From Sphingopyxis indica (lineage in GTDB: Bacteria; Pseudomonadota; Alphaproteobacteria; Sphingomonadales; Sphingomonadaceae), in contig NZ_FZPA01000001.1 of the NCBI RefSeq assembly GCF_900188185.1, forward strand, positions 124,001-188,000: a stretch of DNA of 64,000 nucleotides, written 5' to 3'. Below, piece after piece: positions 39,736 to 48,370 of the stretch. The position numbers were made by a program, and so were the translations under genes. A model generated the notes under the pieces. That model was not told where the DNA came from. It saw only the letters and a program-made list of their open reading frames with translations, and searched no databases. Numbering within the stretch: the stretch's first letter is position 1; every line of letters starts with the position of its first letter.

Positions 39736-40308
39736 ATGGAAGCCCTGGTCACCTCGACCGCCATCGTGGCGCTTGCCGAGATCGGCGACAAGACCCAGCT
39801 GCTCGCGATGCTGCTCGCGACGCGCTTCAGAAAACCGGTGCCGATCATCTTCGGCATTCTCGCGGCGACGCTCGCCAATCATGCGCTCGCGGCCCTGCTC
39901 GGCGCGCAGGCGGCGGCTTTCCTCGACAGCCCGATCTTCCGCTATGCGATCGGCGCCTCCTTCGTCGCGATGGCCGCATGGACGCTGATTCCGGACAAGC
40001 TCGACGACGAGGATGCTCCAGCGCCCCGGTTCGGCGCCTTTCTGACCACGCTCATCGCCTTTTTTCTCGTCGAAATGGGCGACAAGACGCAGGTTGCGAC
40101 GATCGCGCTCGGCGCGCGTTTCCATGATGTCGCCGCGGTAACCGCGGGGACGACGCTCGGCATGATGATCGCCAATGTGCCCGCCATCTTCCTCGGCCAC
40201 GAACTGTTGAAGCGGGTCGACCTCGCCAAGGTCCGCGTCGTTGCCGCGGCGTTGTTCCTGGCGATCGGGCTCTGGGTGCTGGCGCAGACCGCGGGATGGA
40301 TCGGCTGA
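39736..40308 (+). CDS. TMEM165/GDT1 family cation (manganese) transporter
   Basis: An inner-membrane protein of 190 residues made of two homologous halves of three helices. Each half carries the family motif: AEIGDKTQLLAMLLATRF and VEMGDKTQVATIALGARF, with the E-x-GDKT metal-site residues. Related proteins export Mn2+ or exchange Ca2+/Mn2+ for H+. The frame is open from 39622, but ATG 39736 with GGAG 7 bases upstream and immediately before the first helix is the start. It sits behind the manganese riboswitch, which supports manganese export. It is convergent with galE, with a single base between stops. Confidence 0.93.
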   Translation: MEALVTSTAIVALAEIGDKTQLLAMLLATRFRKPVPIIFGILAATLANHALAALLGAQAAAFLDSPIFRYAIGASFVAMAAWTLIPDKLDDEDAPAPRFGAFLTTLIAFFLVEMGDKTQVATIALGARFHDVAAVTAGTTLGMMIANVPAIFLGHELLKRVDLAKVRVVAAALFLAIGLWVLAQTAGWIG

Positions 40309-40309
40309 G

Positions 40310-41341
40310 CTATTCGCCCGCCTTGCCCTTCGCGTTGCGCATCGCGAGCGTGCGCTCGAAGGTCCAGCTCGATCCGCACATCGCGTCGAGACCGCGCTGC
40401 GCCGTCCAGCCGAGCTCGTCGCGCGCGCGGTCGGGGCTCGCGTAGCAGCTCGCGACGTCGCCGGCGCGGCGCGGCGCGATGCGATAGGGGATTTTGACGC
40501 CGTTGACCCGCTCGAAGCTCGCGATCATGTCGAGCACCGAATAGCCTTCGCCGGTGCCGAGATTCCAGATGCCGAGCGGCGCGTCGCCCGCGGCGATCGC
40601 GCCCAGCGCCGCGACATGCCCTTCGGCGAGGTCGACGACATGGACATAGTCGCGCACCCCGGTGCCGTCGGGGGTGTCGTAGTCGTTGCCGAACACCGAC
40701 AGTTCGGGAAGCCGGCCCGCCGCAACGCGGCTGATGAAGGGCATCAAATTGTTCGGAATGCCGCTCGGGTCCTCGCCGATCAGCCCGCTGTCGTGCGCGC
40801 CGACCGGGTTGAAATAGCGCAGCACCGCGATCCGCCAGCCGGGATCCGCGCCCGCGATGTCGGCCAGCATCTCCTCGATCATCAGCTTGGTGCGGCCATA
40901 GGGGTTGGTCGCCGATGTCGGATGCGCCTCGTCGAGCGGCAGATATTTGGGCTGGCCATAGACGGTCGCGCTCGACGAAAAGACCAGCGTCTTCACGCCG
41001 CTCTCGATCATCGCCTCGACCATCGACAGCGTTCCGCGGACATTATTGTCATAATATCTGATCGGCTCGGCGACCGATTCGCCGACCGCCTTCAGCCCCG
41101 CAAAATGCACCACCGCCTCGGCGCCATGCTTACCGATCGCACCGCGCACCGCAGCACGGTCGCGAATGTCGCCGACGACGAGCGGGATCGGCTTGCCGGT
41201 GATCGTTTCTAGCCGGTCGATCACGTCGGCCCGGCTGTTCGACAGATTGTCGAAGCAGATAATATCGTGTCCGGCGGCGGCGAGCGCCACCGCGACATGG
41301 CTGCCGATATAGCCGGCACCGCCGGTCAGGAGAACCTTCAA
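40310..41341 (-). CDS. galE: UDP-glucose 4-epimerase
   Basis: It interconverts UDP-glucose and UDP-galactose with bound NAD. The 343-residue protein begins MKVLLTGGAGYIGSHVAVAL and has HFAGLKAVGES, SSSATVYGQP with the catalytic Ser, NPYGRTKLMIEEML (Tyr-x3-Lys), RYFNPVGAH and NNLMPFISRVA. All are standard GalE motifs. It is a single leftward gene between the GDT1 gene and regA, separated from regA by 110 non-coding bases. UDP-galactose may serve the polysaccharide locus. Confidence 0.96.
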   Translation of the reverse strand: MKVLLTGGAGYIGSHVAVALAAAGHDIICFDNLSNSRADVIDRLETITGKPIPLVVGDIRDRAAVRGAIGKHGAEAVVHFAGLKAVGESVAEPIRYYDNNVRGTLSMVEAMIESGVKTLVFSSSATVYGQPKYLPLDEAHPTSATNPYGRTKLMIEEMLADIAGADPGWRIAVLRYFNPVGAHDSGLIGEDPSGIPNNLMPFISRVAAGRLPELSVFGNDYDTPDGTGVRDYVHVVDLAEGHVAALGAIAAGDAPLGIWNLGTGEGYSVLDMIASFERVNGVKIPYRIAPRRAGDVASCYASPDRARDELGWTAQRGLDAMCGSSWTFERTLAMRNAKGKAGE

Positions 41342-41451
41342 CTCAGCACCTCATTCTCGTTTGGGTCGGCGCGAGCTAGCGCGTTTGCGGGGGCGCTGCC
41401 AAGCCCTGCGGGGTGCGATGGCCGATTTGGGCGATGGCCACCCGGCGGGGC

Positions 41452-41985
41452 TCAGCGAATCTGCCTTTTCTCGAGCTTTCGCGCGAGCGTGCGGCGGTGC
41501 ATCCCGAGCCGGCGTGCCGTCTCCGATATGTTGAATCCGGTCTCGACGAGCGTCTGGTGGATATGCTCCCATTCGACGGTCTTGATCGAGGTCGTCCGCG
41601 CGTCGAGCGAGGCGTCGACATTGCCTTCGGTGCGCTCGAACGCCGCCTCGATATCGTCGGTGTTCGACGGCTTGGCGAGATAATAGGAAGCGCCCAGCTT
41701 GATCGCCTCGACCGCGGTGGCGATGCTCGCGAAACCGGTCAGCACGACGATCCGCATCGCGGCGTCGGCGGCGCGCAGCGTCTGGACGCAGGCAAGGCCC
41801 GAGGCATTGCCGAGCTTGAGGTCGACCACCGCATAGCCCGGCCGATAGCCGGCGAGCAGCGCGTGGAGCTCGTCGGGACCGTGGGCGACGCGCACTTCAT
41901 AATCGCGCCGCTCGAACGACCGCTTGAGCGTGCGTGCGAAACTCTCGTCGTCCTCGACGATCAGCAGCTTCCGCGCTTCGCTCAT
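41452..41985 (-). CDS. regA: RegA/ActR-type redox response regulator
   Basis: A 177-residue response regulator with receiver and Fis-type DNA-binding domains. Receiver residues visible are EDDES near 11-15, phospho-acceptor Asp55 in VVDLKLGN and Lys105 in YLAKPSN. The C-terminus (about 135-177), FNISETARRLGMHRRTLARK, is the highly conserved RegA/PrrA/ActR helix-turn-helix. Its start overlaps regB by 4 bases and has GGAAGGAGA upstream, so the longer open frame to 43002 is not used. It is the last gene of the cyo operon and probably controls respiratory genes according to quinone redox state. Confidence 0.93.
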   Translation of the reverse strand: MSEARKLLIVEDDESFARTLKRSFERRDYEVRVAHGPDELHALLAGYRPGYAVVDLKLGNASGLACVQTLRAADAAMRIVVLTGFASIATAVEAIKLGASYYLAKPSNTDDIEAAFERTEGNVDASLDARTTSIKTVEWEHIHQTLVETGFNISETARRLGMHRRTLARKLEKRQIR

Positions 41986-43286
41986 GACGCATCTCCTTCC
42001 TCGCGCGCGATCGCCGAAATCGGCAGCACGATGCGCACGAGCGCGCCGCCGGCATCGCGGTTGGCGACGCTCGCATTGCCGCCGAGCTTGCGCACGACAT
42101 TGACGAGCAGGAACAGCCCGAGCCCGCCGCCTGGCCGGCCCTTGCTCGAACGATAGGGCTGGCCGAAATGTTCCAGCATCTCTTCGCTGAAACCGGGTCC
42201 GCGGTCGGCGATCTCGATCACCGCCATATCGCCGTCGCGCGAGGCGGTGACACCGATCCAGTCGGGGGAGACTTCGGCGGCATTGTCCATGACATTGCCG
42301 ATCACCTGGCGCAGCGCCGGGTCCGAAACGATCGCGACGTCGGGACCGAACAGGTCGTTGAACTCGACCGTCCCCGGCATCCGCCCGGCGCGCGACGCTT
42401 CGACGATCGCGGTCAGGAAGGCGCGCATCGTCGTGAGCTGCGGGGCCTCGCCGCGCGCTTCGCCCGCCGACATCAATATGCCGCCGACGATCGCCTTGCA
42501 GCGCTGCACCGCGCCATCCATGTCGGCAAGATCCTCCTGAAGCTCGGCGTTGCGCGCGACCGCGGGGGCGTTTTTCCAGTCGCCGATCAGCACCGACAGC
42601 GTCGACAGCGGCGTGCCGAGTTCGTGCGCCGCGCCCGAGGCGAGCAGGCCCATGCGCACGATATGGTCCTCTTCGGCCGCGCGCTGGCGAGCGGCGGCCA
42701 GCGCGCCGTCGCGCTCGCGCAGATTGCGGCTGATACGGGTGACGAAGGCGACGAGCAGCACCGCGATCAACACGAAGCAGACGAGGCTGCCTTTCAGATA
42801 GAGGCCGAGCGGATCGACGGCATAGCGTTCGGGGAGCAACAGCGGCGTCGGGTTCAGGCGGAGCGCGGCAAGGGCCGCGAGCGTCGCGGCGACGATCGCC
42901 CACGACGAGCGGGGGGTGAGCAGGATCGCGCCGATCACCACCTGGAGCAGAAAGAGCGACGCGAAAGGATTGGCGAGGCCGCCGCTGTGATGAAGCTGCC
43001 ACGCGAGCGCCGCGACGTCGAAGAGCAGCGCGGCGGTCAGCTCGATATTGGTCACCGCGCGCCCGCGCCCGAGCAGCGCGAGGCTGACGAGGTTGATGAG
43101 GACGAGAACGACGAGCGCGGCGAGCAGCGGCGGCAGCGGCAGCACGATGTCCATCAGCCCGCTGACCACCGCGATCGTCGCGAGCTGGCCGCCCACGGCA
43201 AGCCAGCGCAGCTGGATCAGCAGCGCCATGTTGCGGCGCCCGGCATCGGCTTCGGGCGGCGCGAGGGTCAGCGATGCATCGGTCAT
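41982..43286 (-). CDS. regB: RegB/PrrB-type redox sensor histidine kinase
   Basis: A membrane histidine kinase of 434 residues with six N-terminal helices. The quinone-site motif GGLANPF (GGxxNPF) lies at residues 102-108. The H box is GLLASGAAHELGTPLSTL with His221. Cys263 is 42 residues later, about where RegB has its redox-active cysteine. ATP-binding boxes follow: NVMDNAAE, DRGPGFSE and GGGLGLFLLVNVV. The start at 43286 overlaps the surf1 stop by 1 base. It passes phosphate to RegA next door. Family knowledge says oxidised quinone inhibits the kinase. Confidence 0.93.
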   Translation of the reverse strand: MTDASLTLAPPEADAGRRNMALLIQLRWLAVGGQLATIAVVSGLMDIVLPLPPLLAALVVLVLINLVSLALLGRGRAVTNIELTAALLFDVAALAWQLHHSGGLANPFASLFLLQVVIGAILLTPRSSWAIVAATLAALAALRLNPTPLLLPERYAVDPLGLYLKGSLVCFVLIAVLLVAFVTRISRNLRERDGALAAARQRAAEEDHIVRMGLLASGAAHELGTPLSTLSVLIGDWKNAPAVARNAELQEDLADMDGAVQRCKAIVGGILMSAGEARGEAPQLTTMRAFLTAIVEASRAGRMPGTVEFNDLFGPDVAIVSDPALRQVIGNVMDNAAEVSPDWIGVTASRDGDMAVIEIADRGPGFSEEMLEHFGQPYRSSKGRPGGGLGLFLLVNVVRKLGGNASVANRDAGGALVRIVLPISAIAREEGDAS

Positions 43287-43987
43287 CACCCGCCCATATT
43301 GGACCGAAGCGGGGCTTGACGCCACAGGCGCCAGGCGAAAAACAGGCAGAGGAGGGCGAGCGCGAACCAGGTCAGCGCATAGACGAGGTGATTGTCGGGA
43401 AAATGCACGACGGTCAGGCCACCGACCGGATAACCCTTCGCCTGCGGGGCGGCGTCGGAGTCGATGAAATAGGGCGCGACGCGGCCCAGCCCCTCGGCCT
43501 CTGCGATCGCCGCGACGTCGCGCGAATACCAGCGCCCCGCGCCGGGATCGTTCGCGCGCAGGAAGGCACCGCCGGGCTCGCTGATCCGGAGCAGGCCGGT
43601 GACGGTCACGCTGCCCTCAGGCCGGGACACGGCATTGCGCTTGTCCTGCGGCACGAAGCCCCGATTGACGAACAGGGTGAAGGCGGGGGTTTCGAGCGGG
43701 GTGAGCAGCCAATAGCCGCCGCCGAGATCGGTGACCGCCTTCACCAGCACGCTCTTGTCGTGGCGGAACCGTCCGGTTGCGCGGATGCGGCGATAGGCAT
43801 CCTTTTCGGCCGAAATCTTGGGCCATGCGGCCGGGCCGGGCGCCGCGACCGGCGCCGCGTGAATGCGCGCATCGACCGCGGCGATCAGATCATGCTTCCA
43901 CGCCCGCCGCTCGACCTGCCACACCCCGAGCGCGACGAACCCCGCCGCGAACAGCAGCGCGAGCGTCGTCAGCAGCGCGCGTTTCAC
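43286..43987 (-). CDS. SURF1-family oxidase assembly protein
   Basis: An inner-membrane assembly factor of 233 residues. It has an N-terminal helix (LLTTLALLFAAGFVALGVWQ) with the family WQVERRAWK, a periplasmic domain containing NRGFVPQDKR, and a C-terminal helix (YALTWFALALLCLFFAWRLW) preceded by HLVY. The GTG start at 43987 overlaps the cyoD stop by 4 bases. Alphaproteobacteria often carry a dedicated SURF1 in the quinol-oxidase operon, where it aids haem insertion into subunit I. This copy fits that role. Confidence 0.92.
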   Translation of the reverse strand: MKRALLTTLALLFAAGFVALGVWQVERRAWKHDLIAAVDARIHAAPVAAPGPAAWPKISAEKDAYRRIRATGRFRHDKSVLVKAVTDLGGGYWLLTPLETPAFTLFVNRGFVPQDKRNAVSRPEGSVTVTGLLRISEPGGAFLRANDPGAGRWYSRDVAAIAEAEGLGRVAPYFIDSDAAPQAKGYPVGGLTVVHFPDNHLVYALTWFALALLCLFFAWRLWRQAPLRSNMGG

Positions 43988-44358
43988 GGCAGCTGGTTCA
44001 TGTCGTGCGGCATCGGCATCATGTTGGTGTTGAGATGGTGCATCACCCACAAAGAGCCCGCGAGCATGATCCCCACGACGATGATGGTGAAGACGAGCGA
44101 GGTCAGCGACCAGCCGCCCTCGGCCTTCGGGGTCATGTGGAGGAAGAAGACCATATGGACGACGATCTGCACCACCGCAAAGCCCATGATGATCGCGGCG
44201 GTCACGGGCGCCGACAAGGGCATCGTCATGACCATCCAGAAGGGGATGGCGGTCAGGATCACCGACAGGATGAAACCGATCATATAGTCGCGCAGCGACG
44301 CGTGCGGCATCTCGATCTCGTGATGGCCGCCGGCGGCGGGGTCGTGGTTCGCGCTCAT
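43984..44358 (-). CDS. cyoD: Cytochrome bo3 quinol oxidase subunit IV
   Basis: A 124-residue membrane protein with three helices: [36 protein letters not shown] and [26 protein letters not shown] is typical of CyoD. It supports assembly of the CuB site in subunit I. It overlaps the cyoC stop by 4 bases and the SURF1 start by 4 bases. The longer open frame upstream is antisense-like noise within cyoC. Confidence 0.93.
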   Translation of the reverse strand: MSANHDPAAGGHHEIEMPHASLRDYMIGFILSVILTAIPFWMVMTMPLSAPVTAAIIMGFAVVQIVVHMVFFLHMTPKAEGGWSLTSLVFTIIVVGIMLAGSLWVMHHLNTNMMPMPHDMNQLP

Positions 44359-44990
44359 CGCAGCATTCCCATCAGATAGACGATCGTGAAGACGCCGATC
44401 CACACGACGTCGAGGAAGTGCCAGAACATCGACAGGCACATGATGCGGCGCTTGTTCGCGGCGATCAGCCCGTGCCGGCCGAGCTGGACCATCAGCGTGA
44501 CGAGCCACACCGTCCCGAAAGTGACGTGCAGCCCGTGCGTTCCGACGAGGGTGAAGAAGGCAGAGAGGAAGGCGCTGCGCTGCGGTGTCGCGCCGATCTC
44601 GATCAGGTGGTGGAACTCCGACAGCTCGATGCCGAGGAAGGCGAGGCCGAACAGGCCGGTAATTGCGAGCCACAGCTGGGTTCCGCGCACCTTGCCCTGC
44701 TGCATCTGGAGCACGGCAAAGCCATAGGTGATCGACGAAAAGAGCAGCATCGCGGTGTTGAGCGCGACAAGCGGCAGCTCGAACAAATCCTTGGGCGCAG
44801 GGCCCGCGGCATAATTGCCGCCGAGCACCGCATAGCAGGCAAAGAGGATCGCGAAGATGAGGCAGTCGCTCATCAGATAGATCCAGAAGCCCAGCATCGT
44901 GCTGTGCCCCTCCGGGTGCGGATGCTCGTCGAGATCGTAGAAGCGCAGCTCTTCGGGTGCGGCGGCGGGGGCGAGAGTGGTCGTGCTCAT
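44355..44990 (-). CDS. cyoC: Cytochrome bo3 quinol oxidase subunit III
   Basis: A 211-residue membrane protein with five helices, part of the ubiquinol oxidase core. Motifs seen are [40 protein letters not shown], the conserved lipid-site Glu in that block and [17 protein letters not shown] 44990 is 1 base after the cyoB stop and matches the family start (MSTTTLAPA then [12 protein letters not shown]). The upstream in-frame extension lies inside cyoB and is not used. Confidence 0.95.
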   Translation of the reverse strand: MSTTTLAPAAAPEELRFYDLDEHPHPEGHSTMLGFWIYLMSDCLIFAILFACYAVLGGNYAAGPAPKDLFELPLVALNTAMLLFSSITYGFAVLQMQQGKVRGTQLWLAITGLFGLAFLGIELSEFHHLIEIGATPQRSAFLSAFFTLVGTHGLHVTFGTVWLVTLMVQLGRHGLIAANKRRIMCLSMFWHFLDVVWIGVFTIVYLMGMLR

Positions 44991-44991
44991 G

Positions 44992-47001
44992 TCAGGCTCC
45001 GGCCGCCGCGAGCTGGCGAGTGCGCGCATCCTCGACTTCGGCAATGGCGGCCGCCGGAATGTCGTAGTCGCGCTTGTAGTTGAACGTATGGCCGATCGCG
45101 GTCGCGACGAGCGCCACGAAGCTGAGCCCCGCAAGCCACCAGATATGCCAGACGAGCGCAAAGCCCATCACCAGGCTGATGCCCGCGAGGATCACTCCCG
45201 CGCCGGTGTTCGCCGGCATGTGGATGTCGCGAAAGCCGCTCGTCGGCCGCGCGGCGCCGCGCGCCTTCATGTCGTGCCACGCATCGAGATCGTGGATTAC
45301 GGGGGTGAAGGCGAAATTATAGACGGGCGGCGGCGAGCTGGTCGCCCATTCGAGCGTGCGTCCGCCCCACGGATCGCCGCTTTCGTCGCGCAGCTGGTCG
45401 CGCTTCCAGATGCTGACCGCGAACTGGACGAGCATCGCGGCGATGCCCACCGCGATCACCGCGGCGCCGATGCCGGCGATGACGAACCAGATTTGCAGGC
45501 CCGGATCGTCGAACACGCGCATCCGGCGGGTGACGCCCATCAGTCCGAGGATATAGAGCGGCATGAAGGCAAGCCAGAAGCCGACGACCCAGCACCAGAA
45601 GCTGACCTTGCCCCAAAAGACGTCGAGCTTGAAGCCGAACGCCTTGGGCCACCAGTAATTGATCGCCGCGAACAGGCCGAAGAGCACGCCGCCGATGATC
45701 ACATTGTGGAAATGCGCGATCAAGAACAGCGAATTGTGCAGCACGAAGTCGGCGGGCGGGACGGCGAGCAGCACGCCGGTCATGCCGCCGACAACGAAGG
45801 TCAACATGAAGGCGACCGTCCACATCATCGGCAGCTCGAAACGGATGCGCCCGCGATACATGGTGAACAGCCAGTTGAAGAGCTTCGCCCCCGTCGGGAT
45901 CGAGATCACCATCGTCGTGATGCCGAAGAAGCTGTTGACGCTCGCGCCCGACCCCATGGTGAAGAAATGATGCAGCCAGACGATATAGCTCAATATGGTT
46001 ATGCACACCGTCGCATAAACCATTGAGGTATAGCCAAAGAGCTTCTTGCCCGAGAAGGTCGAGGTGACTTCGGAAAAGACGCCGAACAGCGGCAGGATCA
46101 GGATGTAAACCTCGGGGTGGCCCCAGATCCAGATCAGGTTGACATACATCATCGCCGACCCGCCGAAATCATTGGTGAAGAAATTTGTCCCGACATAACG
46201 ATCGAGGCTGAGCAGCGCGAGGCAGGCGGTGAGCACCGGGAAGCTCGCGACGATCAATATGTTGGCGCACAGGCTCGTCCAGGTGAAGACGGGCATCTTC
46301 ATCAGCCCCATGCCCGGCGCGCGCAGCTTCAGGATCGTGACGATCAGGTTGATCCCCGACAGCGTCGTCCCGACGCCGGCGATCTGGAGCGACCAGATAT
46401 AATAATCGACCCCGACATTGGGGCTGTAGGCGATCCCCGACAGCGGCGGATAGGCGAGCCAGCCGGTTTGCGCGAATTCGCCGACGAACAGCGAGATCAT
46501 GCACAGCACGGCGCCCGCGGTCGTCATCCAGAAGCTGAAATTGTTGAGGAAGGGAAAGCTGACATCGCGCGCGCCGATCTGTAACGGCACGACATAGTTC
46601 ATCAGCCCGGTGATGAACGGCATCGCGACGAAGAAGATCATGATTACGCCGTGCGCGGTGAACACCTGGTCATAATGATGCGCGGGCAGATAGCCTTCGG
46701 ACCCGCCGAAGGCCATCGCCTGCTGGAGCCGCATCATGATCGCGTCCGAAAAGCCGCGCAGGAACATGACGAGCCCCAGGATCATGTACATGATCCCGAT
46801 TCTCTTGTGGTCGATGGTGGTGAACCATTCCTTCCAGAGATAGCCCCACAGGCGATATCTGGTGATCGCGGCGATGATGGCGAGGCCGCCGATCGCGACC
46901 GCGATGAAGGTGACGACGAGGATCGGCTCGTGCAGCGGCAGCGCATCGAGCGACAGGCGGCCGAGGAAGGGGCCGGTTTCGGGAGCGGGGTGGGGCGTCA
47001 T
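44992..47001 (-). CDS. cyoB: Cytochrome bo3 quinol oxidase subunit I
   Basis: The catalytic haem-copper subunit (669 residues, about 15 helices). It reduces O2 and pumps protons. Visible features include [20 protein letters not shown], the haem-ligand region [29 protein letters not shown] (the His-Tyr crosslink site) and WLHHFFTMG with CuB ligands. [16 protein letters not shown] carries the haem ligands of helix X. It starts 18 bases after cyoA and ends 1 base before cyoC. Confidence 0.97.
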   Translation of the reverse strand: MTPHPAPETGPFLGRLSLDALPLHEPILVVTFIAVAIGGLAIIAAITRYRLWGYLWKEWFTTIDHKRIGIMYMILGLVMFLRGFSDAIMMRLQQAMAFGGSEGYLPAHHYDQVFTAHGVIMIFFVAMPFITGLMNYVVPLQIGARDVSFPFLNNFSFWMTTAGAVLCMISLFVGEFAQTGWLAYPPLSGIAYSPNVGVDYYIWSLQIAGVGTTLSGINLIVTILKLRAPGMGLMKMPVFTWTSLCANILIVASFPVLTACLALLSLDRYVGTNFFTNDFGGSAMMYVNLIWIWGHPEVYILILPLFGVFSEVTSTFSGKKLFGYTSMVYATVCITILSYIVWLHHFFTMGSGASVNSFFGITTMVISIPTGAKLFNWLFTMYRGRIRFELPMMWTVAFMLTFVVGGMTGVLLAVPPADFVLHNSLFLIAHFHNVIIGGVLFGLFAAINYWWPKAFGFKLDVFWGKVSFWCWVVGFWLAFMPLYILGLMGVTRRMRVFDDPGLQIWFVIAGIGAAVIAVGIAAMLVQFAVSIWKRDQLRDESGDPWGGRTLEWATSSPPPVYNFAFTPVIHDLDAWHDMKARGAARPTSGFRDIHMPANTGAGVILAGISLVMGFALVWHIWWLAGLSFVALVATAIGHTFNYKRDYDIPAAAIAEVEDARTRQLAAAGA

Positions 47002-47019
47002 GTCGATTGTCTCGGTCGA

Positions 47020-48198
47020 TCAGGATCGGGGCGCAGGGCGGCTGGCGAGGGCGACGGCGGCGCTATCGGGTTCGCCGGGGCTGGGCAGGCCGGCGCCGGT
47101 CAGCGGCGCGAGGTCGACCGGGGTCGCGTCGGGGCGGTCGTCCTGCGCGAGCAGCGGCGAGCTGCACAGCGCGCCGACATAGCGCTTGCCCCAATAGCCG
47201 GGCTCGGTGCCGCGCGCGGCGAATTTGTCATAGGTCAGGCTGCGCACATTGCGGATACCCGCAATTCCCGCACCGCCGGCGGCGTCGATCGACATCATAT
47301 CGTGCATACACATCTTGCCCGGTTCGACGCAGAGGTTGACCACCGCGTCGAACAGCTGCGGCTCGACCGAGGCGAAGCGCTGCACGGGCACCTTCTCGCT
47401 CGGCTTTTCGAGCTTGAGGTATGCGGCGCGGTCGAGCGTTCCGCCGCCCGCTTTCGTTTCGGCGACCCATTGGGCGAAGCCGGCATCGGACAGGCTCTTC
47501 ACCGCAAAGCGCATGTCCGAAAAGCCTGCGCCAGAATAATTGGCCGAGAAACCCGTATATTGGCCGGTTTCGTTGAAGACGCCGTGAAGTTTGGTCTCCA
47601 TCCCCGGCATCGCGTAGATCTGCCCGGCGAGCGCGGGAATGTAGAAGCTGTTCATCACCGACGAGGCCGAGATGCGGAAGCGCACCGGATGATTCACCGG
47701 CAGCGCGAGTTCGTTCACCGTCGCAATGCCCTGTTCGGGGTAGATGAACAGCCATTTCCAGTCGAGCGCTACGACCTGGACGTCGATCGGCTGTGTTTCG
47801 GCCGCAATCGCCTGTCCGGGCGCGGTGCGCGCGAGCGGGCGATAGGGGTCGAGCAGGTGCGTCGCAACCCAGGTCACCGCGCCGAGGCAGATGATGATCA
47901 GCAGCGGCGCCGCCCAGATCACCAGTTCGAGCTGGGTCGAATGATCCCAGTCGGGCCGATAGGTCGCTTGCCTGTTCGCGGCGCGATACCGCCACGCGAA
48001 CAATATCGTCAGCGCCATGACGGGGACGATGATCAACAGCATCAGGCCGGTCGACACGAGGATCAGATTGCCCTGCTGGCGCGCGACGTCGCCCGCGGGA
48101 TCGAGCACGACCATATTGCAACCGGCAAGGAAGGGAATCGCGGCCGCGGCCAGAATCAGCCGGAACCGGCGCGCAAGGCGGGGGGCAATGCTAGGCAT
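47020..48198 (-). CDS. cyoA: Cytochrome bo3 quinol oxidase subunit II
   Basis: A 392-residue lipoprotein subunit. The signal ends in the lipobox LAGC (Cys near residue 27). Two helices follow, then a periplasmic cupredoxin domain with VQVVALDWKWLFIYPEQGIA and SFYIPALAGQIYAMPGM. The CuA ligand motif of cytochrome c oxidases is absent: where CxExC would be, the chain reads ANYSGAGF. This marks a quinol oxidase. The tail is longer than in E. coli CyoA. It heads the seven-gene operon cyoABCD-surf1-regBA. Confidence 0.95.
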   Translation of the reverse strand: MPSIAPRLARRFRLILAAAAIPFLAGCNMVVLDPAGDVARQQGNLILVSTGLMLLIIVPVMALTILFAWRYRAANRQATYRPDWDHSTQLELVIWAAPLLIIICLGAVTWVATHLLDPYRPLARTAPGQAIAAETQPIDVQVVALDWKWLFIYPEQGIATVNELALPVNHPVRFRISASSVMNSFYIPALAGQIYAMPGMETKLHGVFNETGQYTGFSANYSGAGFSDMRFAVKSLSDAGFAQWVAETKAGGGTLDRAAYLKLEKPSEKVPVQRFASVEPQLFDAVVNLCVEPGKMCMHDMMSIDAAGGAGIAGIRNVRSLTYDKFAARGTEPGYWGKRYVGALCSSPLLAQDDRPDATPVDLAPLTGAGLPSPGEPDSAAVALASRPAPRS

Positions 48199-48218
48199 GC
48201 GGCGCCACTAGGCCGACT

Positions 48219-48233
48219 TTGTTGCACTGCACA
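48219..48233. promoter_or_regulatory. TGTTGCA-type dyad upstream of cyoA
   Basis: TTGTTGCACTGCACA lies 21 bases upstream of the cyoA start and shares the TGTTGCA-N-TGC core found upstream of the export operon and the leftmost gene. It may be an operator. The evidence is motif recurrence only. Confidence 0.35.
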
Positions 48234-48235
48234 TA

Positions 48236-48248
48236 GGACATTTTGTCC
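48236..48248. promoter_or_regulatory. Perfect 13-base inverted repeat
   Basis: GGACATTTTGTCC has 5-base arms around TTT and lies between the TGTTGCA dyad and the FNR-type box in the cyoA/MFS divergent promoter. The cognate regulator is unknown. Confidence 0.45.
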
Positions 48249-48254
48249 AATCCC

Positions 48255-48268
48255 TTGATCGCGATCAA
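48255..48268. promoter_or_regulatory. Perfect FNR/FixK-type box
   Basis: TTGATCGCGATCAA matches the FNR/FixK consensus TTGAT-N4-ATCAA exactly. It is centred about 63 bases upstream of the cyoA start codon and about 110 bases upstream of the MFS start. Oxygen-responsive CRP/FNR regulators use this site in alphaproteobacteria. It fits control of an aerobic oxidase operon. Confidence 0.75.
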
Positions 48269-48370
48269 TGACGCAGAGGGCGTTTCATGCACGGGGCCAA
48301 TGCCCTAATATACCGACTCGCGCGGCGGCAAGCCCGGCTGGCGCCGCGTCAGAAGCAGGAACAGGCTTTC

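Noticed and set aside
41986-43002. The upstream extension of the regA frame across regB
   Set aside because: It is Arg-rich and out of frame with regB. The ATG at 41985 has a strong ribosome-binding site and matches the family length.
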